Below, in pieces: positions 33,645 through 42,172 of a stretch of 45,215 nucleotides of DNA (positions are counted from its first letter, which is position 1; every line of letters begins with the position of its first letter). A model generated the notes under the pieces. It was not told the origin of the DNA. It did not search any database and saw nothing but the letters and a program-made list of their open reading frames with translations. Source of the DNA: Oscillospiraceae bacterium (GTDB lineage Bacteria > Bacillota > Clostridia > Oscillospirales > CAG-272); contig SVRN01000014.1 in assembly GCA_015064805.1 (NCBI GenBank), forward strand, positions 1 to 45,215, given 5' to 3'. The position numbers were made by a program, and so were the translations under genes.

Positions 33645-33670
33645 AAGGGAGTACCCTCAGGTACTCCCTT
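33645..33670. terminator. Terminator between converging M23 and feo genes
   Basis: Perfect 11-bp stem AAGGGAGTACC (33645-33655) with GGTACTCCCTT (33660-33670), loop CTCA, followed by ATCTTTATTTTTT on the plus strand. Confidence 0.85.
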
Positions 33671-33674
33671 ATCT

Positions 33675-33833
33675 TTATTTTTTATTGCCGTGACAGCTGT
33701 CCTTCATAGCGCATCCGCCACAGCCGCAAGAGCAGCCGCCCTTACCCTTTTTCTTGTTGATGATGCCACGGACGACGATCGCGATAAAAATGCCCGCGAC
33801 GACAGTGGCAACAAGGATCGTAGGCCATTCCAT
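33675..33833 (-). CDS. FeoB-associated Cys-rich membrane protein
   Basis: 52 residues. It starts MEWPTILVATVVAGIF with one membrane helix to about residue 25, then NKKKGKGGCSCGCGGC and AMKDSCHGNKK. The Cys-rich tail after a single helix is the hallmark of the small FeoB-associated family (PF12669), encoded directly after feoB in many Bacillota. It probably helps FeoB function or iron handling at the inner face. The ATG at 33833 follows AAGAGGTAGC, 12 bp after the feoB stop, so it is the last gene of the feo operon. Confidence 0.85.
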   Translation of the reverse strand: MEWPTILVATVVAGIFIAIVVRGIINKKKGKGGCSCGCGGCAMKDSCHGNKK

Positions 33834-33845
33834 AATAGCTACCTC

Positions 33846-36047
33846 TTATGCTTTTACTTTTACGTATTTGTTTTTGCGAACGAGCATATAGACGATCACC
33901 GCCAATGCCAAGACCGCAAAGATCGTGCCAAGCACGTTACCGCCGCCGATGAACCATGCGCCGAGCTGATAGATGATGAGCGAAACGGCGTAGGCAAACA
34001 CGCACATATAGCCAATGGCAAAGGCCGTCCACTTTCCGCTGTTCATCTCGCGCTTGATAGCACCCATAGCCGCAAAGCAAGGTGCGCAGAGAAGATTGAA
34101 CACAAGGAAAGAAAATCCTGCCAGAGCACTGCTGAAGAACATCTTACCCGCCGTAATTGCGGCAGCCGCATCGCCTGCTTCTACGCTACCAAGCAGGTCC
34201 TCCATGTTGGCAAGCGTACCGAAGACGCCAACGACCTCCTCCTTGGCCACAAGACCGAGGATAGTCGCAATCGCCGCCTGCCAAGTGCCAAAGCCCAACG
34301 GCTTGAACAGCCAGGCAACGCCCGAGCCCAACAGCTCCAGAATGGAACGACCGCCGTTGGTTTCGGTGATGTAGTGGAAACCGCCCTCAAAGGACAGACT
34401 ATTGAGCGTCCAGATGATAACGCTGGCGGCAAAGATGACCGTTCCCGCGCGCTTGATGAAGTCCCAGCCGCGTTCCCACGTTGCGCGCAACGTGTTGGAG
34501 GGCACGGGTGCGTGATAAGCGGGCAGCTCCATAACGAAGGGGGCAGGCTCGCCTGCAAAGGGCTTGGTCTTTTTCAAAATCAGACCCGAGACGACCACGG
34601 CACCGACGCCAATAAAGTAGGTTGCCGTTGCGATCAGCGGGCTGTTACCAAACAAAGCCGCGGCAATAAAGCCGACGATGGGCATTTTCGCGCCGCAGGG
34701 GATAAAGCCGGTGGTCATGACCGTCATGCGGCGGTCGCGCTCCTGCTCGATGGTTCTCGACGCCATGATACCGGGAACGCCACAGCCCGTAGCAACCAGC
34801 ATAGGGATAAACGACTTACCCGAAAGGCCGAACTTGCGGAACAGCTTATCCATAATGAAGGCCACGCGAGCCATATAGCCACAGTCCTCCAGCAAGGAGA
34901 GCAGCAAAAACAGAATGAGCATCTGGGGGACGAAGCCAAGCACGGCACCGACACCGCCGACGATACCGTCCTGAATCAGCGAATACAGCCAGGCGGCAAT
35001 GACAGGCTCACCCTCGGCATTCAGCAGCACCATATCCAACAGCTCGGGAATGCTGTACCAGCTTGCCATGAAGGTGTCGGGATAGGTCTCGGCAAACGAG
35101 CCGAACAGACCGTCGTTCATAAAGGTGACGGTGAAATCGCCGATGGTTCCGATGGATATATAATAGACAAGGAACATAACGACGGCGAAGATGGGAAGCG
35201 CCAAAATGCGGTTGGTCACGACACGGTCGATCTTATCCGAAAGCGTCAGGCCGCTCGTGTTCTTTTTCTTGTAGCAATCCTTGAGAATGGCGGCGATGTA
35301 ATTGTATCGCTCGTTGGTAATGATAGACTCAGCATCGTCGTCCAGCTCGCGCTCGACCTCGACGATATCCTTCTCAAGATGCGCCCGTTTTTCCTCGGGC
35401 AGCGCAAGCTCAAAGAGCACCTTGGCGTCACGCTCGAAGATCTTGACCGCATACCAGCGCTGCTGCTCCTCGGGGCGCTCGTGCACCGTAGCCTCCTCAA
35501 TGTGGGCCAGCGCATGCTCGACCGTTCCCGAAAAATTGTGACGGGGCACGGGATGGCGGTGCTTGGCGGCTTCGATTGCCGCTTCTGCCGCTTCGAAAAT
35601 ACCGTCACCCTTGAGCGCCGAGATCTCGATGATATCGCAGCGCAAAGCCCGGGAGAGCTGATCAATGTCGATCTTGTCTCCGCGCTTGCGAACGACGTCC
35701 ATCATATTGATGGCGATGACGACGGGGATGCCAAGCTCCATGAGCTGGGTGGTCAGGTACAGGTTGCGTTCCAGATTGGTACCGTCGACAATATTTAAAA
35801 TTGCATCGGGGCGCTCGCCGACCAGATAGTTCCGGGCAACGACCTCCTCCAACGTATAGGGAGACAGCGAATAGATACCGGGCAGGTCGGTGATGATAAC
35901 ACCATCGTGCTTTTTCATCTTGCCCTCTTTTTTCTCAACCGTAACGCCCGGCCAGTTGCCGACGTACTGGTTGGAGCCCGTCAATGCGTTGAACAGCGTG
36001 GTCTTGCCGCAGTTCGGGTTACCGGCAAGCGCAATTCTTATAGACAT
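33846..36047 (-). CDS. feoB: Ferrous iron transporter B
   Basis: 733 residues. GTP-dependent ferrous iron uptake protein of the cytoplasmic membrane. The N-terminal G domain shows G1 GNPNCGKTT, the G2 region VGNWPGVTVEKKEG, G3 DLPGIYSL and G4 INMMD. A helical region follows (about 170-260), then about eight membrane helices with the Gate motifs, including TGCGVPGIMASRTIE and FIPCGAKMPIVGF, whose cysteines are part of the metal path. It is co-transcribed with feoA (27 bp upstream) and with the small Cys-rich gene downstream, under iron-type operators. Confidence 0.97.
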   Translation of the reverse strand: MSIRIALAGNPNCGKTTLFNALTGSNQYVGNWPGVTVEKKEGKMKKHDGVIITDLPGIYSLSPYTLEEVVARNYLVGERPDAILNIVDGTNLERNLYLTTQLMELGIPVVIAINMMDVVRKRGDKIDIDQLSRALRCDIIEISALKGDGIFEAAEAAIEAAKHRHPVPRHNFSGTVEHALAHIEEATVHERPEEQQRWYAVKIFERDAKVLFELALPEEKRAHLEKDIVEVERELDDDAESIITNERYNYIAAILKDCYKKKNTSGLTLSDKIDRVVTNRILALPIFAVVMFLVYYISIGTIGDFTVTFMNDGLFGSFAETYPDTFMASWYSIPELLDMVLLNAEGEPVIAAWLYSLIQDGIVGGVGAVLGFVPQMLILFLLLSLLEDCGYMARVAFIMDKLFRKFGLSGKSFIPMLVATGCGVPGIMASRTIEQERDRRMTVMTTGFIPCGAKMPIVGFIAAALFGNSPLIATATYFIGVGAVVVSGLILKKTKPFAGEPAPFVMELPAYHAPVPSNTLRATWERGWDFIKRAGTVIFAASVIIWTLNSLSFEGGFHYITETNGGRSILELLGSGVAWLFKPLGFGTWQAAIATILGLVAKEEVVGVFGTLANMEDLLGSVEAGDAAAAITAGKMFFSSALAGFSFLVFNLLCAPCFAAMGAIKREMNSGKWTAFAIGYMCVFAYAVSLIIYQLGAWFIGGGNVLGTIFAVLALAVIVYMLVRKNKYVKVKA

Positions 36048-36074
36048 GTCTTTTTCCTCTCTTTCACGCCAAGG

Positions 36075-36296
36075 TCACTCAACCTCGACCATTTCCGCAT
36101 CCGCTTTGCGGAGCGACAGCTCATAGCCGCGAACGAAAATTTCCATCGGGTCACCCAGCGGTGCCATTTTGCGCACGTAGATCTCCACGCCGCGCGTAAT
36201 GCCCATATCCATGATGCGTCGGCGAATGGCGCCCTCGCCATGCACTTTGACGACCTTGACCGTCTGTCCGACCTTGATCTCCTTGAGTGTTTTCAT
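36075..36296 (-). CDS. feoA: Ferrous iron transport protein A
   Basis: 73 residues, a single SH3-like domain (KTLKEIKVGQTVKVVKVHGEGAIRRRIMDMGITRGVEIYVRKMAPLGDPMEIFVRGYELSLRKADAEMVEV). It acts on the cytosolic side with FeoB. The ATG at 36296 follows GGGGGAAGGG. First gene of the operon; its leader contains two copies of a 16-bp palindrome. Confidence 0.95.
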   Translation of the reverse strand: MKTLKEIKVGQTVKVVKVHGEGAIRRRIMDMGITRGVEIYVRKMAPLGDPMEIFVRGYELSLRKADAEMVEVE

Positions 36297-36337
36297 ACCC
36301 TTCCCCCATTTGCGTAGGATTGCATGTTATTGCTTCG

Positions 36338-36353
36338 GTTAGCCTCGGCTAAC
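36338..36353. promoter_or_regulatory. Iron-type operator, site 1
   Basis: GTTAGCC-TC-GGCTAAC, perfect 7-bp arms. The TTAGCC/GGCTAA halves resemble DtxR/IdeR-family iron boxes. It lies in the leader, about 36-51 nt after the predicted feoA transcription start. Confidence 0.75.
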
Positions 36354-36371
36354 TCAAAGGCACAATAATCA

Positions 36372-36387
36372 GTTAGCCTCGGCTAAC
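36372..36387. promoter_or_regulatory. Iron-type operator, site 2
   Basis: Exact second copy of site 1, 34 bp away centre to centre. It covers the predicted transcription start just after the -10 box, so a bound iron-loaded repressor would block initiation. Confidence 0.78.
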
Positions 36388-36395
36388 CATGAATT

Positions 36396-36424
36396 ATTAT
36401 ACTCCATTCTCTTCCATTCGTCAA
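36396..36424 (-). promoter_or_regulatory. Sigma-A-type promoter of the feo operon
   Basis: Minus-strand TTGACG (36424-36419), 17-bp spacer, TATAAT (36401-36396). Confidence 0.85.
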
Positions 36425-36455
36425 TAGGTTTGCGGTATTTTTTTCATTTTCTTGC

Positions 36456-36494
36456 AAAAAGCGCAGGGACCGCATGGCGCGATCCCCTGCATTT
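36456..36494 (-). terminator. Terminator after the DUF4830-like gene
   Basis: On the minus strand GCAGGGGATCGC folds on GCGGTCCCTGC with a one-base bulge, followed by GCTTTTTG. It ends the transcript before the feo promoter. Confidence 0.7.
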
Positions 36495-36506
36495 TGTCAA
36501 TTTTGC

Positions 36507-36992
36507 TCAATTACCCTCGAATCCGACGACGAACCCCGTGACGTCAGCGGAGCAGATATCTCCTCCAATGACGCGGTTGCGATACACCAGCACGTTGCCA
36601 AGAACCGTTCCCTCGTAGCCCTGATAGTTGGTCACGACGAAGGTGTAGCGCGTGACGTTCTTGCCGCGGTATTTGGAAAGATCCAGCCCCTGCCGTTTTT
36701 GCAGCTCGTTGTAGCCCGTGAACACCTTGTCAAATTCGCTCGGCATGGTCACCTGTTCCGCCTTGGTCTGCGCGGCATCCACCTCCCAGCCGAATTGCGA
36801 AAGGAACTTCTCGGCGTCCTGCGCGCTTTTGACCTTATCGTAGGAGATCTCCTGCGATTGCTCTGCCCCCGTCTGTGCGCTGTCCGCAACGTAGGTCGGC
36901 ACGAACGCGATAAGGGTGATGAGCGCCGCAAGCGCGACGCAGATGACGCCGAAAAATTTGATGGTCGTTGCCCGTATGGAATAGACAAACAT
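36507..36992 (-). CDS. DUF4830-like membrane-anchored protein
   Basis: 161 residues. One N-terminal membrane helix (FFGVICVALAALITLIAFVP), the rest outside. The sequence DAEKFLSQFGWEVDAAQTKAEQVTMPSEFDKVFTGYNELQKRQGLDLSKYRGKNVTRYTFVVTNYQG and the end LVYRNRVIGGDICSADVTGFVVGF follow the DUF4830 pattern as I know it from clostridial genomes. No function has been established for the family. The gene lies between the feo promoter and a RodA-like gene and is read in the same direction as both; the 65 bp upstream hold no strong promoter, so it may be co-transcribed with the RodA-like gene. Confidence 0.6.
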   Translation of the reverse strand: MFVYSIRATTIKFFGVICVALAALITLIAFVPTYVADSAQTGAEQSQEISYDKVKSAQDAEKFLSQFGWEVDAAQTKAEQVTMPSEFDKVFTGYNELQKRQGLDLSKYRGKNVTRYTFVVTNYQGYEGTVLGNVLVYRNRVIGGDICSADVTGFVVGFEGN

Positions 36993-37057
36993 AAAAATAC
37001 GCCTCCCGTTTGCATTTAGAACTTGTTCGTTCTATGCATATGCAAACGGAACGCGTA

Positions 37058-38185
37058 TTATGACCAAACGCTGCGCGATCGGTTACGGTGCGAATTGACG
37101 CTGTGTACCATTCCTATCATGAAATATATACCCAGCACGGACGAGCCGCCGTAGCTGACGAAGGGCAAGGTAATACCAACGACGGGCAGTACGGCAAAGC
37201 ACATACCGACGTTGATCATGATCTGCAAAATCAGGCAGGCCGCAAGCCCGACGCAAAGATACGAGCCAAGTCCCCGCTCGGATTGCAGAGCGATCAGAAC
37301 GATGCGAAGGATGAGCACCAACAGCGCCGCCAGCACGACGAAGCCGCCGACGAAGCCCAGCTTTTCACAAACGGTCGCGTACACGAAGTCGGTGTGCGAC
37401 GCGGGAAGCTCGATAAAGATCTCGCCTCTCGTCATTCCCTTGCCGAAAAAGCCGCCCGACATAATGGCGTCACGGCTGAGCAAGGGCTGATAGCCGTAGC
37501 CCATGGGATCCATTTCAGGCCGAAAACCGATCAGAATTCTCTGCTTCTGATACGTTTCCAGCTGTGACCACAAAATCGGGGCGGCAATGATAACCAACGC
37601 ACCGCCGCCTGCGAAATACCAAAGGCTCATGCCCGCGCAAAACAGCATCAGCAAAATAAAGCCTGCAAAAATCGCGGCAACGCCCAAGTCTCCCGTTAGA
37701 AGGATCAGACCGATGATCGTTCCTGCGTGGACGGCGAGTCCCAGCACGACCAAGGGCTTGTTGATGCGCTCCTTGACGCGCGACAGATGGTAAGCAAACG
37801 TCAGCGCCAGCGCCGTTTTGATGAACTCGGTCGGCTGAATGCCAAAGGGGAGAAAATCAAAATACAGCCAGCTTTTGTTGGTACCCGCGCCCGTACCGTC
37901 GATGAGCAGTATGACCAAAAGCAACACCGACACACCGAAAAACACGGGGGAAAGCTTTTCTGCCAAGAATCGATAGTCGATGTTGGCCAGAACAATCATG
38001 GCGATCCAACCGACCAGCGTTGCGGCAATCTGCATGACCACCACGCGCTTGCCGAAGGTCGACGCGCCACCGAGAATGACCATCAGACTGATGATGGACA
38101 GTAAGGCCGCGCAGGCCGCCAGTATGGGATCAAGGGCCGAGCATTTGGCGCGGCAAAAACGCCATACTTTCATTAGTATTTGCAC
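37058..38185 (-). CDS. SEDS-family peptidoglycan polymerase, RodA-like (GTG start)
   Basis: 375 residues if the GTG at 38185, nine nt after AGAGG, is used; the ATG at 38173 is four codons later and poorly placed. About ten membrane helices. Family text: FGIQPTEFIKTALALTFAYHLSR, LLTGDLGVAAIFAGFILLMLF, YQKQRILIGFRPEMDPMGYGYQPLLSRDAIMSGGFFGKGMTRG, LPASHTDFVYATVCEKLGFVGG and GITLPFVSYGGSSVLGIYF. These include the acidic and serine-rich loop positions conserved in RodA, FtsW and SpoVE. RodA polymerises lipid II during elongation with a class B PBP. No class B PBP gene is beside it, so the assignment among the three family members is by overall look. Confidence 0.82.
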   Translation of the reverse strand: MQILMKVWRFCRAKCSALDPILAACAALLSIISLMVILGGASTFGKRVVVMQIAATLVGWIAMIVLANIDYRFLAEKLSPVFFGVSVLLLVILLIDGTGAGTNKSWLYFDFLPFGIQPTEFIKTALALTFAYHLSRVKERINKPLVVLGLAVHAGTIIGLILLTGDLGVAAIFAGFILLMLFCAGMSLWYFAGGGALVIIAAPILWSQLETYQKQRILIGFRPEMDPMGYGYQPLLSRDAIMSGGFFGKGMTRGEIFIELPASHTDFVYATVCEKLGFVGGFVVLAALLVLILRIVLIALQSERGLGSYLCVGLAACLILQIMINVGMCFAVLPVVGITLPFVSYGGSSVLGIYFMIGMVHSVNSHRNRSRSVWS

Positions 38186-38259
38186 TTTTCCGCACCTCTC
38201 TTTCTCAAAGCGGGGATGGTCACCCACCCCCGCGATTTTTCGTATTCCCCCTACACAAA

Positions 38260-38308
38260 TGAAGCTGTTTGCCACGTTGTGGGGTAGGGGCCCCACTTCA
38301 AAAGCTGC
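38260..38308. repeat. Dispersed palindromic repeat, copy near the RodA-like gene
   Basis: GTGGGG (38279-38284) pairs with CCCCAC (38291-38296), flanked by TGAAG and CTTCA. The stretch ACGTTGTGGGGTAGGGGCCCCACT resembles the right half of the palindrome at 42083-42166 (ACGTTGTGGAGT...GCGCCACT). No coding potential. Confidence 0.45.
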
Positions 38309-38362
38309 ACCATATCATCGTCAAAGGCACAGTACGGCAAACCTTTCCTTATTTTTTTCGGT

Positions 38363-38432
38363 AAAGTTTTTGAAGATTCTTAAGAAACTTTTTTCAAAAA
38401 GTTTCTTAAGCGGGTGCAGGGCAGAGCCCTGC
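38363..38432. repeat. AAAGTTYTTGA-hairpin repeat, copy 1 (terminator-like)
   Basis: Starts AAAGTTTTTGA, followed by a perfect 15-bp stem CTTAAGAAACTTTTT (38379-38393 with 38396-38410), then a second hairpin GCAGGGC/GCCCTGC (38416-38432). It lies directly after proS and can terminate it. The same plan recurs after gapA and after the radical-SAM gene. Confidence 0.65.
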
Positions 38433-38452
38433 AGGCCGGAAGCACGTACTCC

Positions 38453-39898
38453 TTAATACTGTCTGCCCCAGATGACCATGTGCTTGGCGGGCTTGCCGCA
38501 GCAGACGCACACGTCGGACAGGTGATCCTCCACGAAGGGGATGCAGCGTGACTTAACGCCGCCCGTTTCGTCCTTGAGCTGATCCTCGCAAGCCGAGTCA
38601 CCGCACCACATGGCGCGAATGAAGCCGGGCTTGTTTTCGGCAATGGAGAGGAACTCCTCGTGGGTGGTAGCGTCGCTGGTCTTATCGATGCGGTTGGCCG
38701 TTGCACGTGCCACCAGCTCGTCGTGAACCTGAGCGAGCATTGCCTTGACTTCCTCTTCGAGGTTGTCAAGAGAGACGAACTTCTTCTCGCGCGTGACGCG
38801 GCTGACCAGCACGCAGGAGTTGTTTTCCATATCCTTCGGGCCGATCTCAAGACGTACGGGCACGCCCTTCATCTCATACTGGCTGAACTTCCAGCCGGTG
38901 GACTGGTCGCTGTCGTCCAGCTTGACGCGCAGGCCCTGCGCCTTCAGTCTGTCGTACAGCTCGTTCGCCTTATCCAGCACGCCCTCCTTGTGCTGTGCGA
39001 TGGGCACGATGACCACCTGAATGGGAGCGATCGCAGGAGGCAGGATCAGACCGTTGTCGTCGCCGTGCGTCATGATGATCGCGCCGATCATACGGGTGGA
39101 TACGCCCCACGAAGTCTGGTGGGGATAGCGAACCTGATTGTCGCGGCCGGTGAAGGTAATGTCAAACGCCTTGGCAAAGCCGTCGCCGAAATAGTGGGTG
39201 GTACCGCCCTGCAGAGCCACACCGTTGTGCATCATAGGCTCGATGGTGTAGGTTGCCTCGGCACCTGCAAATTTTTCCTTTTCGGTCTTCTGACCCGTCA
39301 CGGCAGGGATAGCCAGTGCTTCCAGATAGAAGTCCTCGTAGACCTTGAGCATGCGCAGCGTCTCCTCGCGCGCCTCCTCCTCGGTCTCGTGCATGGTGTG
39401 ACCCTCTTGCCACAAGAATTCCGACGTGCGCAGGAAGGGACGGGTGGTCTTTTCCCAACGAACGACCGAGCACCACTGGTTATACAGCTTGGGCAGGTCG
39501 CGGTAGGACTGAATGACGTTCTTGAAGTGCTCGCAGAACAGCGTCTCGGAGGTGGGACGGACACACAGCTTTTCACTCAGCTTGTTCTGACCGCCGATGG
39601 TCACCCACGCGCACTCGGGCGCAAAGCCCTCAACGTGATCCTTTTCCTTCTGCAGAAGCGACTCGGGAATGAACATGGGCATGTATACGTTTTCATGACC
39701 CAGCGCCTTGAAACGAGCGTCCAGATCCTTCTGAATGTTTTCCCAGATGGCGTAGCCGTAAGGACGGAAGATCATGCAGCCCTTGACGCTGGAATAGTCC
39801 ATCAGCTCTGCCTTTTTCACCACGTCGGTATACCATTGCGCAAAATCAACGTCCATGGACGTGATCTGCTCTACCATTTTTTTGTTGTCTTTTGCCAT
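38453..39898 (-). CDS. proS: Prolyl-tRNA synthetase, short (archaeal/eukaryotic-like) type
   Basis: 481 residues from the ATG at 39898 (AAGGTGACAAT upstream); longer open frame upstream overlaps the promoter and is not used. A class II synthetase that charges tRNA-Pro. Motif 2 region: [31 protein letters not shown]. Motif 3 region: [28 protein letters not shown]. The anticodon-binding domain follows, and the C-terminal domain ends [18 protein letters not shown] with the terminal tyrosine characteristic of this type. The type lacks the large editing insertion of the common bacterial ProRS (about 570 residues). No T-box is seen in its short leader. Confidence 0.95.
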   Translation of the reverse strand: MAKDNKKMVEQITSMDVDFAQWYTDVVKKAELMDYSSVKGCMIFRPYGYAIWENIQKDLDARFKALGHENVYMPMFIPESLLQKEKDHVEGFAPECAWVTIGGQNKLSEKLCVRPTSETLFCEHFKNVIQSYRDLPKLYNQWCSVVRWEKTTRPFLRTSEFLWQEGHTMHETEEEAREETLRMLKVYEDFYLEALAIPAVTGQKTEKEKFAGAEATYTIEPMMHNGVALQGGTTHYFGDGFAKAFDITFTGRDNQVRYPHQTSWGVSTRMIGAIIMTHGDDNGLILPPAIAPIQVVIVPIAQHKEGVLDKANELYDRLKAQGLRVKLDDSDQSTGWKFSQYEMKGVPVRLEIGPKDMENNSCVLVSRVTREKKFVSLDNLEEEVKAMLAQVHDELVARATANRIDKTSDATTHEEFLSIAENKPGFIRAMWCGDSACEDQLKDETGGVKSRCIPFVEDHLSDVCVCCGKPAKHMVIWGRQY

Positions 39899-39961
39899 AT
39901 TGTCACCTTGGCCTTTCTTTGTATGCTGTCGCGCATAATGCGCCATAATAAACTTACCATC

Positions 39962-39990
39962 ATTATATAACATTCTCACACTTTTGTCAA
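39962..39990 (-). promoter_or_regulatory. Sigma-A-type promoter of proS
   Basis: Minus-strand TTGACA (39990-39985), 17-bp spacer, TATAAT (39967-39962): perfect consensus. The divergent gene at 40019 starts only about 30 bp away. Confidence 0.88.
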
Positions 39991-40018
39991 GAACTGTATG
40001 AAGAAAAAGGGAGCTTAC

Positions 40019-40753
40019 ATGAACACTCGTCTTCCCACCGTCACCGTCCGCGGCCTGTCCTTCGTCGATGCCGATCGAACAGAGCTGAACGAGCTGCTGC
40101 GCGAGCGTCTGCAAAGCGGCAACCAAACCGTGATCTTTACGCCAAACGCCAAGATTGGCGCCGACGCCCTGCGCAATGCCCGTCTTCACGCACTGCTCTG
40201 CCGTGCTGATCTTCTCCTGCCCGACGGTGCAGGCGTCCTGCTCGCCTCACGCTACCACGCCGACCATCCCCTGCGCCACCGTCTGCCCGGCATCGAAGCG
40301 GGCGAGACGGTTTTGAACCTTGCCGCCGAGCTTGGACTCCCCGTTTATTTTTTCGGGGGTGAAGCAGGCATTGCCGAAAAGGCCGCCGCGCATTGGCAAA
40401 AACGTCTTCCCACCCTGATCGTTGCGGGCTCTCACCACGGCTACGTGACGACGGAGCAAGAGCGAAACGGTGTCCTTCAGGATATCCGACAAAGCGGTGC
40501 CCGGGTCCTGCTCGTCTGCCTCGGCTTTCCCGCGCAGGAGGAGTGGATCGACCAAAACCGCGCCGCCCTTCCCTCGGTGCGTCTATTTCTCGGTCTTGGC
40601 GGCAGCTTTGACGTATGGGCGGGCAAATTGCATCGTGCACCACGCGTATTTCGCGCCCTGCGCATGGAATGGCTGTGGCGGATGTTGCGTCAACCGCGCC
40701 GTTTTTCACAGCTACCTTCCATGCTTCGCTATGTATTTGGCAGGCAAAATTAG
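40019..40753 (+). CDS. WecG/TagA/CpsF-family glycosyltransferase
   Basis: 244 residues from the ATG at 40019, six nt after GGGAG; an ATG at 39998 has no such site. GT26 enzymes move N-acetylmannosamine or a related sugar from UDP to the undecaprenyl-linked GlcNAc made by TagO/WecA. Family text: [71 protein letters not shown], and [63 protein letters not shown]. It would pair with the membrane enzyme encoded at 9624-10643. The end product (teichoic acid or another glycopolymer) is not fixed by the sequence. Confidence 0.9.
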   Translation: MNTRLPTVTVRGLSFVDADRTELNELLRERLQSGNQTVIFTPNAKIGADALRNARLHALLCRADLLLPDGAGVLLASRYHADHPLRHRLPGIEAGETVLNLAAELGLPVYFFGGEAGIAEKAAAHWQKRLPTLIVAGSHHGYVTTEQERNGVLQDIRQSGARVLLVCLGFPAQEEWIDQNRAALPSVRLFLGLGGSFDVWAGKLHRAPRVFRALRMEWLWRMLRQPRRFSQLPSMLRYVFGRQN

Positions 40754-40834
40754 GAAAAAATAACCGATTTTGACGCATTTTGAACCTTGTTTTTTTGTCA
40801 CGTCGACAAAATTGATAAATTTTCCTCAAAGGTC

Positions 40835-40863
40835 TTGTATAAAAAGGCGATTTGCATTATAAT
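40835..40863 (+). promoter_or_regulatory. Sigma-A-type promoter of gapA
   Basis: TTGTAT (40835-40840), 17-bp spacer, TATAAT (40858-40863). The 70-nt leader begins with a 7-bp hairpin (40873-40879 with 40886-40892), a common form of 5' mRNA protection in strongly expressed genes. Confidence 0.82.
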
Positions 40864-40941
40864 AGATAGGAATGGAAAGGTCAAGCTTTCCACTATCTTT
40901 GGATAGACAAAAAATATCATATAAAATGGAGGATTTTTACC

Positions 40942-41961
40942 ATGTCTGTAAAAGTTGCTATCAATGGCTTTGGCCGTATCGGTCGTCTGGCTTTCCGTCA
41001 GATGTTCGGCGCTGAGGGTTACGAAATCGTTGCCATCAACGACCTGACCAAGCCTTCCATGCTCGCTCACCTGCTCAAGTACGATACCGCTCAGGGTCGT
41101 TACGACGGTCACACCGTAACCTCTGACGATGAGGCAGGCACCATCACCGTTGACGGTCAGACCATCAAGATCTCCGCTGAGAAGGACGCTGCTAACTGCC
41201 CTTGGGCTGAAAACCAGGTTGACGTCGTTCTGGAGTGCACCGGCTTCTACTGCTCTACCGAGAAGTCCATGGCTCACATCAACGCTGGCGCTAAGAAGGT
41301 CGTTATCTCTGCTCCCGCAGGTAAGGACCTGAAGACCATCGTTTTCGGCGTTAACGAGAACACCCTGACTGCTGATGACAAGATCATCTCCGCTGCATCC
41401 TGCACCACCAACTGCCTGGCTCCCATGGCTAAGGCTCTGAACGATGCATATCCCATCCAGTCCGGTATCATGACCACCGTTCATGCTTACACCGGCGACC
41501 AGATGATCCTGGACGGTCCCCACAGAAAGGGCGACCTGCGTCGTGCACGTGCCGGCGCACAGAACATCGTTCCCAACTCCACCGGTGCTGCTAAGGCGAT
41601 CGGTCTGGTTATCCCCGAGCTCAACGGCAAGCTGATCGGTTCCGCTCAGCGCGTTCCCACCTGCACCGGCTCCACCACCATTCTGGTTGCTGTCGTTAAG
41701 GGTCAGGACATCACCGTTGACAGCGTTAACGCTGCTATGAAGGCTCAGGCTTCCGCTTCCTTCGGTTACAACGAGGATATGATCGTTTCTTCCGATATCA
41801 TCGGTATCTCCTACGGTTCTCTGTTCGACAGCACCCAGACCATGGTTGCTAAGCTGGACGACAATACCTACCAGGTTCAGGTCGTTTCTTGGTACGACAA
41901 CGAGAACTCCTACACCAGCCAGATGGTTCGCACCATCAAGTACTTCGCTGAGCTGGCGTAA
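40942..41961 (+). CDS. gapA: Glyceraldehyde-3-phosphate dehydrogenase
   Basis: 339 residues, standard length. The glycolytic enzyme that oxidises glyceraldehyde 3-phosphate with NAD and phosphate. NAD-binding start [18 protein letters not shown], catalytic cysteine in [15 protein letters not shown], and the family end [27 protein letters not shown]. Codon choice is clearly different from its neighbours: Ala is mostly GCT, Gly GGT, Val GTT, and Ser TCC, whereas nearby genes prefer GCC, GGC and GTC. That bias is typical of very highly expressed genes. It has its own promoter and a strong terminator, so it is a single-gene unit; pgk is not adjacent. Confidence 0.98.
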   Translation: MSVKVAINGFGRIGRLAFRQMFGAEGYEIVAINDLTKPSMLAHLLKYDTAQGRYDGHTVTSDDEAGTITVDGQTIKISAEKDAANCPWAENQVDVVLECTGFYCSTEKSMAHINAGAKKVVISAPAGKDLKTIVFGVNENTLTADDKIISAASCTTNCLAPMAKALNDAYPIQSGIMTTVHAYTGDQMILDGPHRKGDLRRARAGAQNIVPNSTGAAKAIGLVIPELNGKLIGSAQRVPTCTGSTTILVAVVKGQDITVDSVNAAMKAQASASFGYNEDMIVSSDIIGISYGSLFDSTQTMVAKLDDNTYQVQVVSWYDNENSYTSQMVRTIKYFAELA

Positions 41962-41974
41962 GTTAATATGAATT

Positions 41975-42025
41975 TTCTTGAGGGGAACTTCTTAAAAGAA
42001 GTTCCCCTCAAACTCCCCTCAAGAA
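41975..42025 (+). repeat. AAAGTTCTTGA-hairpin repeat, copy 2, terminator of gapA
   Basis: A near arm pairing (41978-41993 with 41996-42011, 16 bp) and a far arm pairing (41975-41986 with 42014-42025, 12 bp, perfect) compete for the same left arm. Read on the minus strand the element begins AAAGTTCTTGAGGGG, matching the other copies. It sits right after gapA and can end its transcript. Confidence 0.72.
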
Positions 42026-42082
42026 CTTTGCTGAAAAAAACAAAAAGCTGAACGGGAAAAAATATCTTGTTCTAAAAAATAG

Positions 42083-42166
42083 CTGCCGCAAGCGGTGGGG
42101 CCCCTCCCCCTTCCGCTCCACATACGTTGTGGAGTGAGATGGATGGGCGCCACTCATTTGCGGCAG
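42083..42166. repeat. 84-bp imperfect palindrome between gapA and the APH-type gene
   Basis: The outer arms CTGCCGCAA (42083-42091) and TTGCGGCAG (42158-42166) are perfect. The inner arms CTCCAC (42116-42121) and GTGGAG (42129-42134) form the tip. Between them GGTGGGGCCCC faces GGGCGCCACT with mismatches. It shares GGGAGGGGC-N-GCTTGCGGCAGC with the element at 43218-43293 (opposite strand). It lies 6 bp after the stop codon of the APH-type gene and could terminate both converging transcripts. Confidence 0.65.
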
Positions 42167-42172
42167 TTTTCT

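Noticed and set aside
33558-35798. Plus-strand open frame opposite feoB
   Set aside because: It is antisense to feoB, overlaps the end of the M23 gene and a clear terminator, and is rich in Arg, Asp, His and Gln without domains.
39899-39961. T-box in front of proS
   Set aside because: The leader is only about 60 nt and has neither the GGTGGNACCGCG sequence nor a terminator hairpin.
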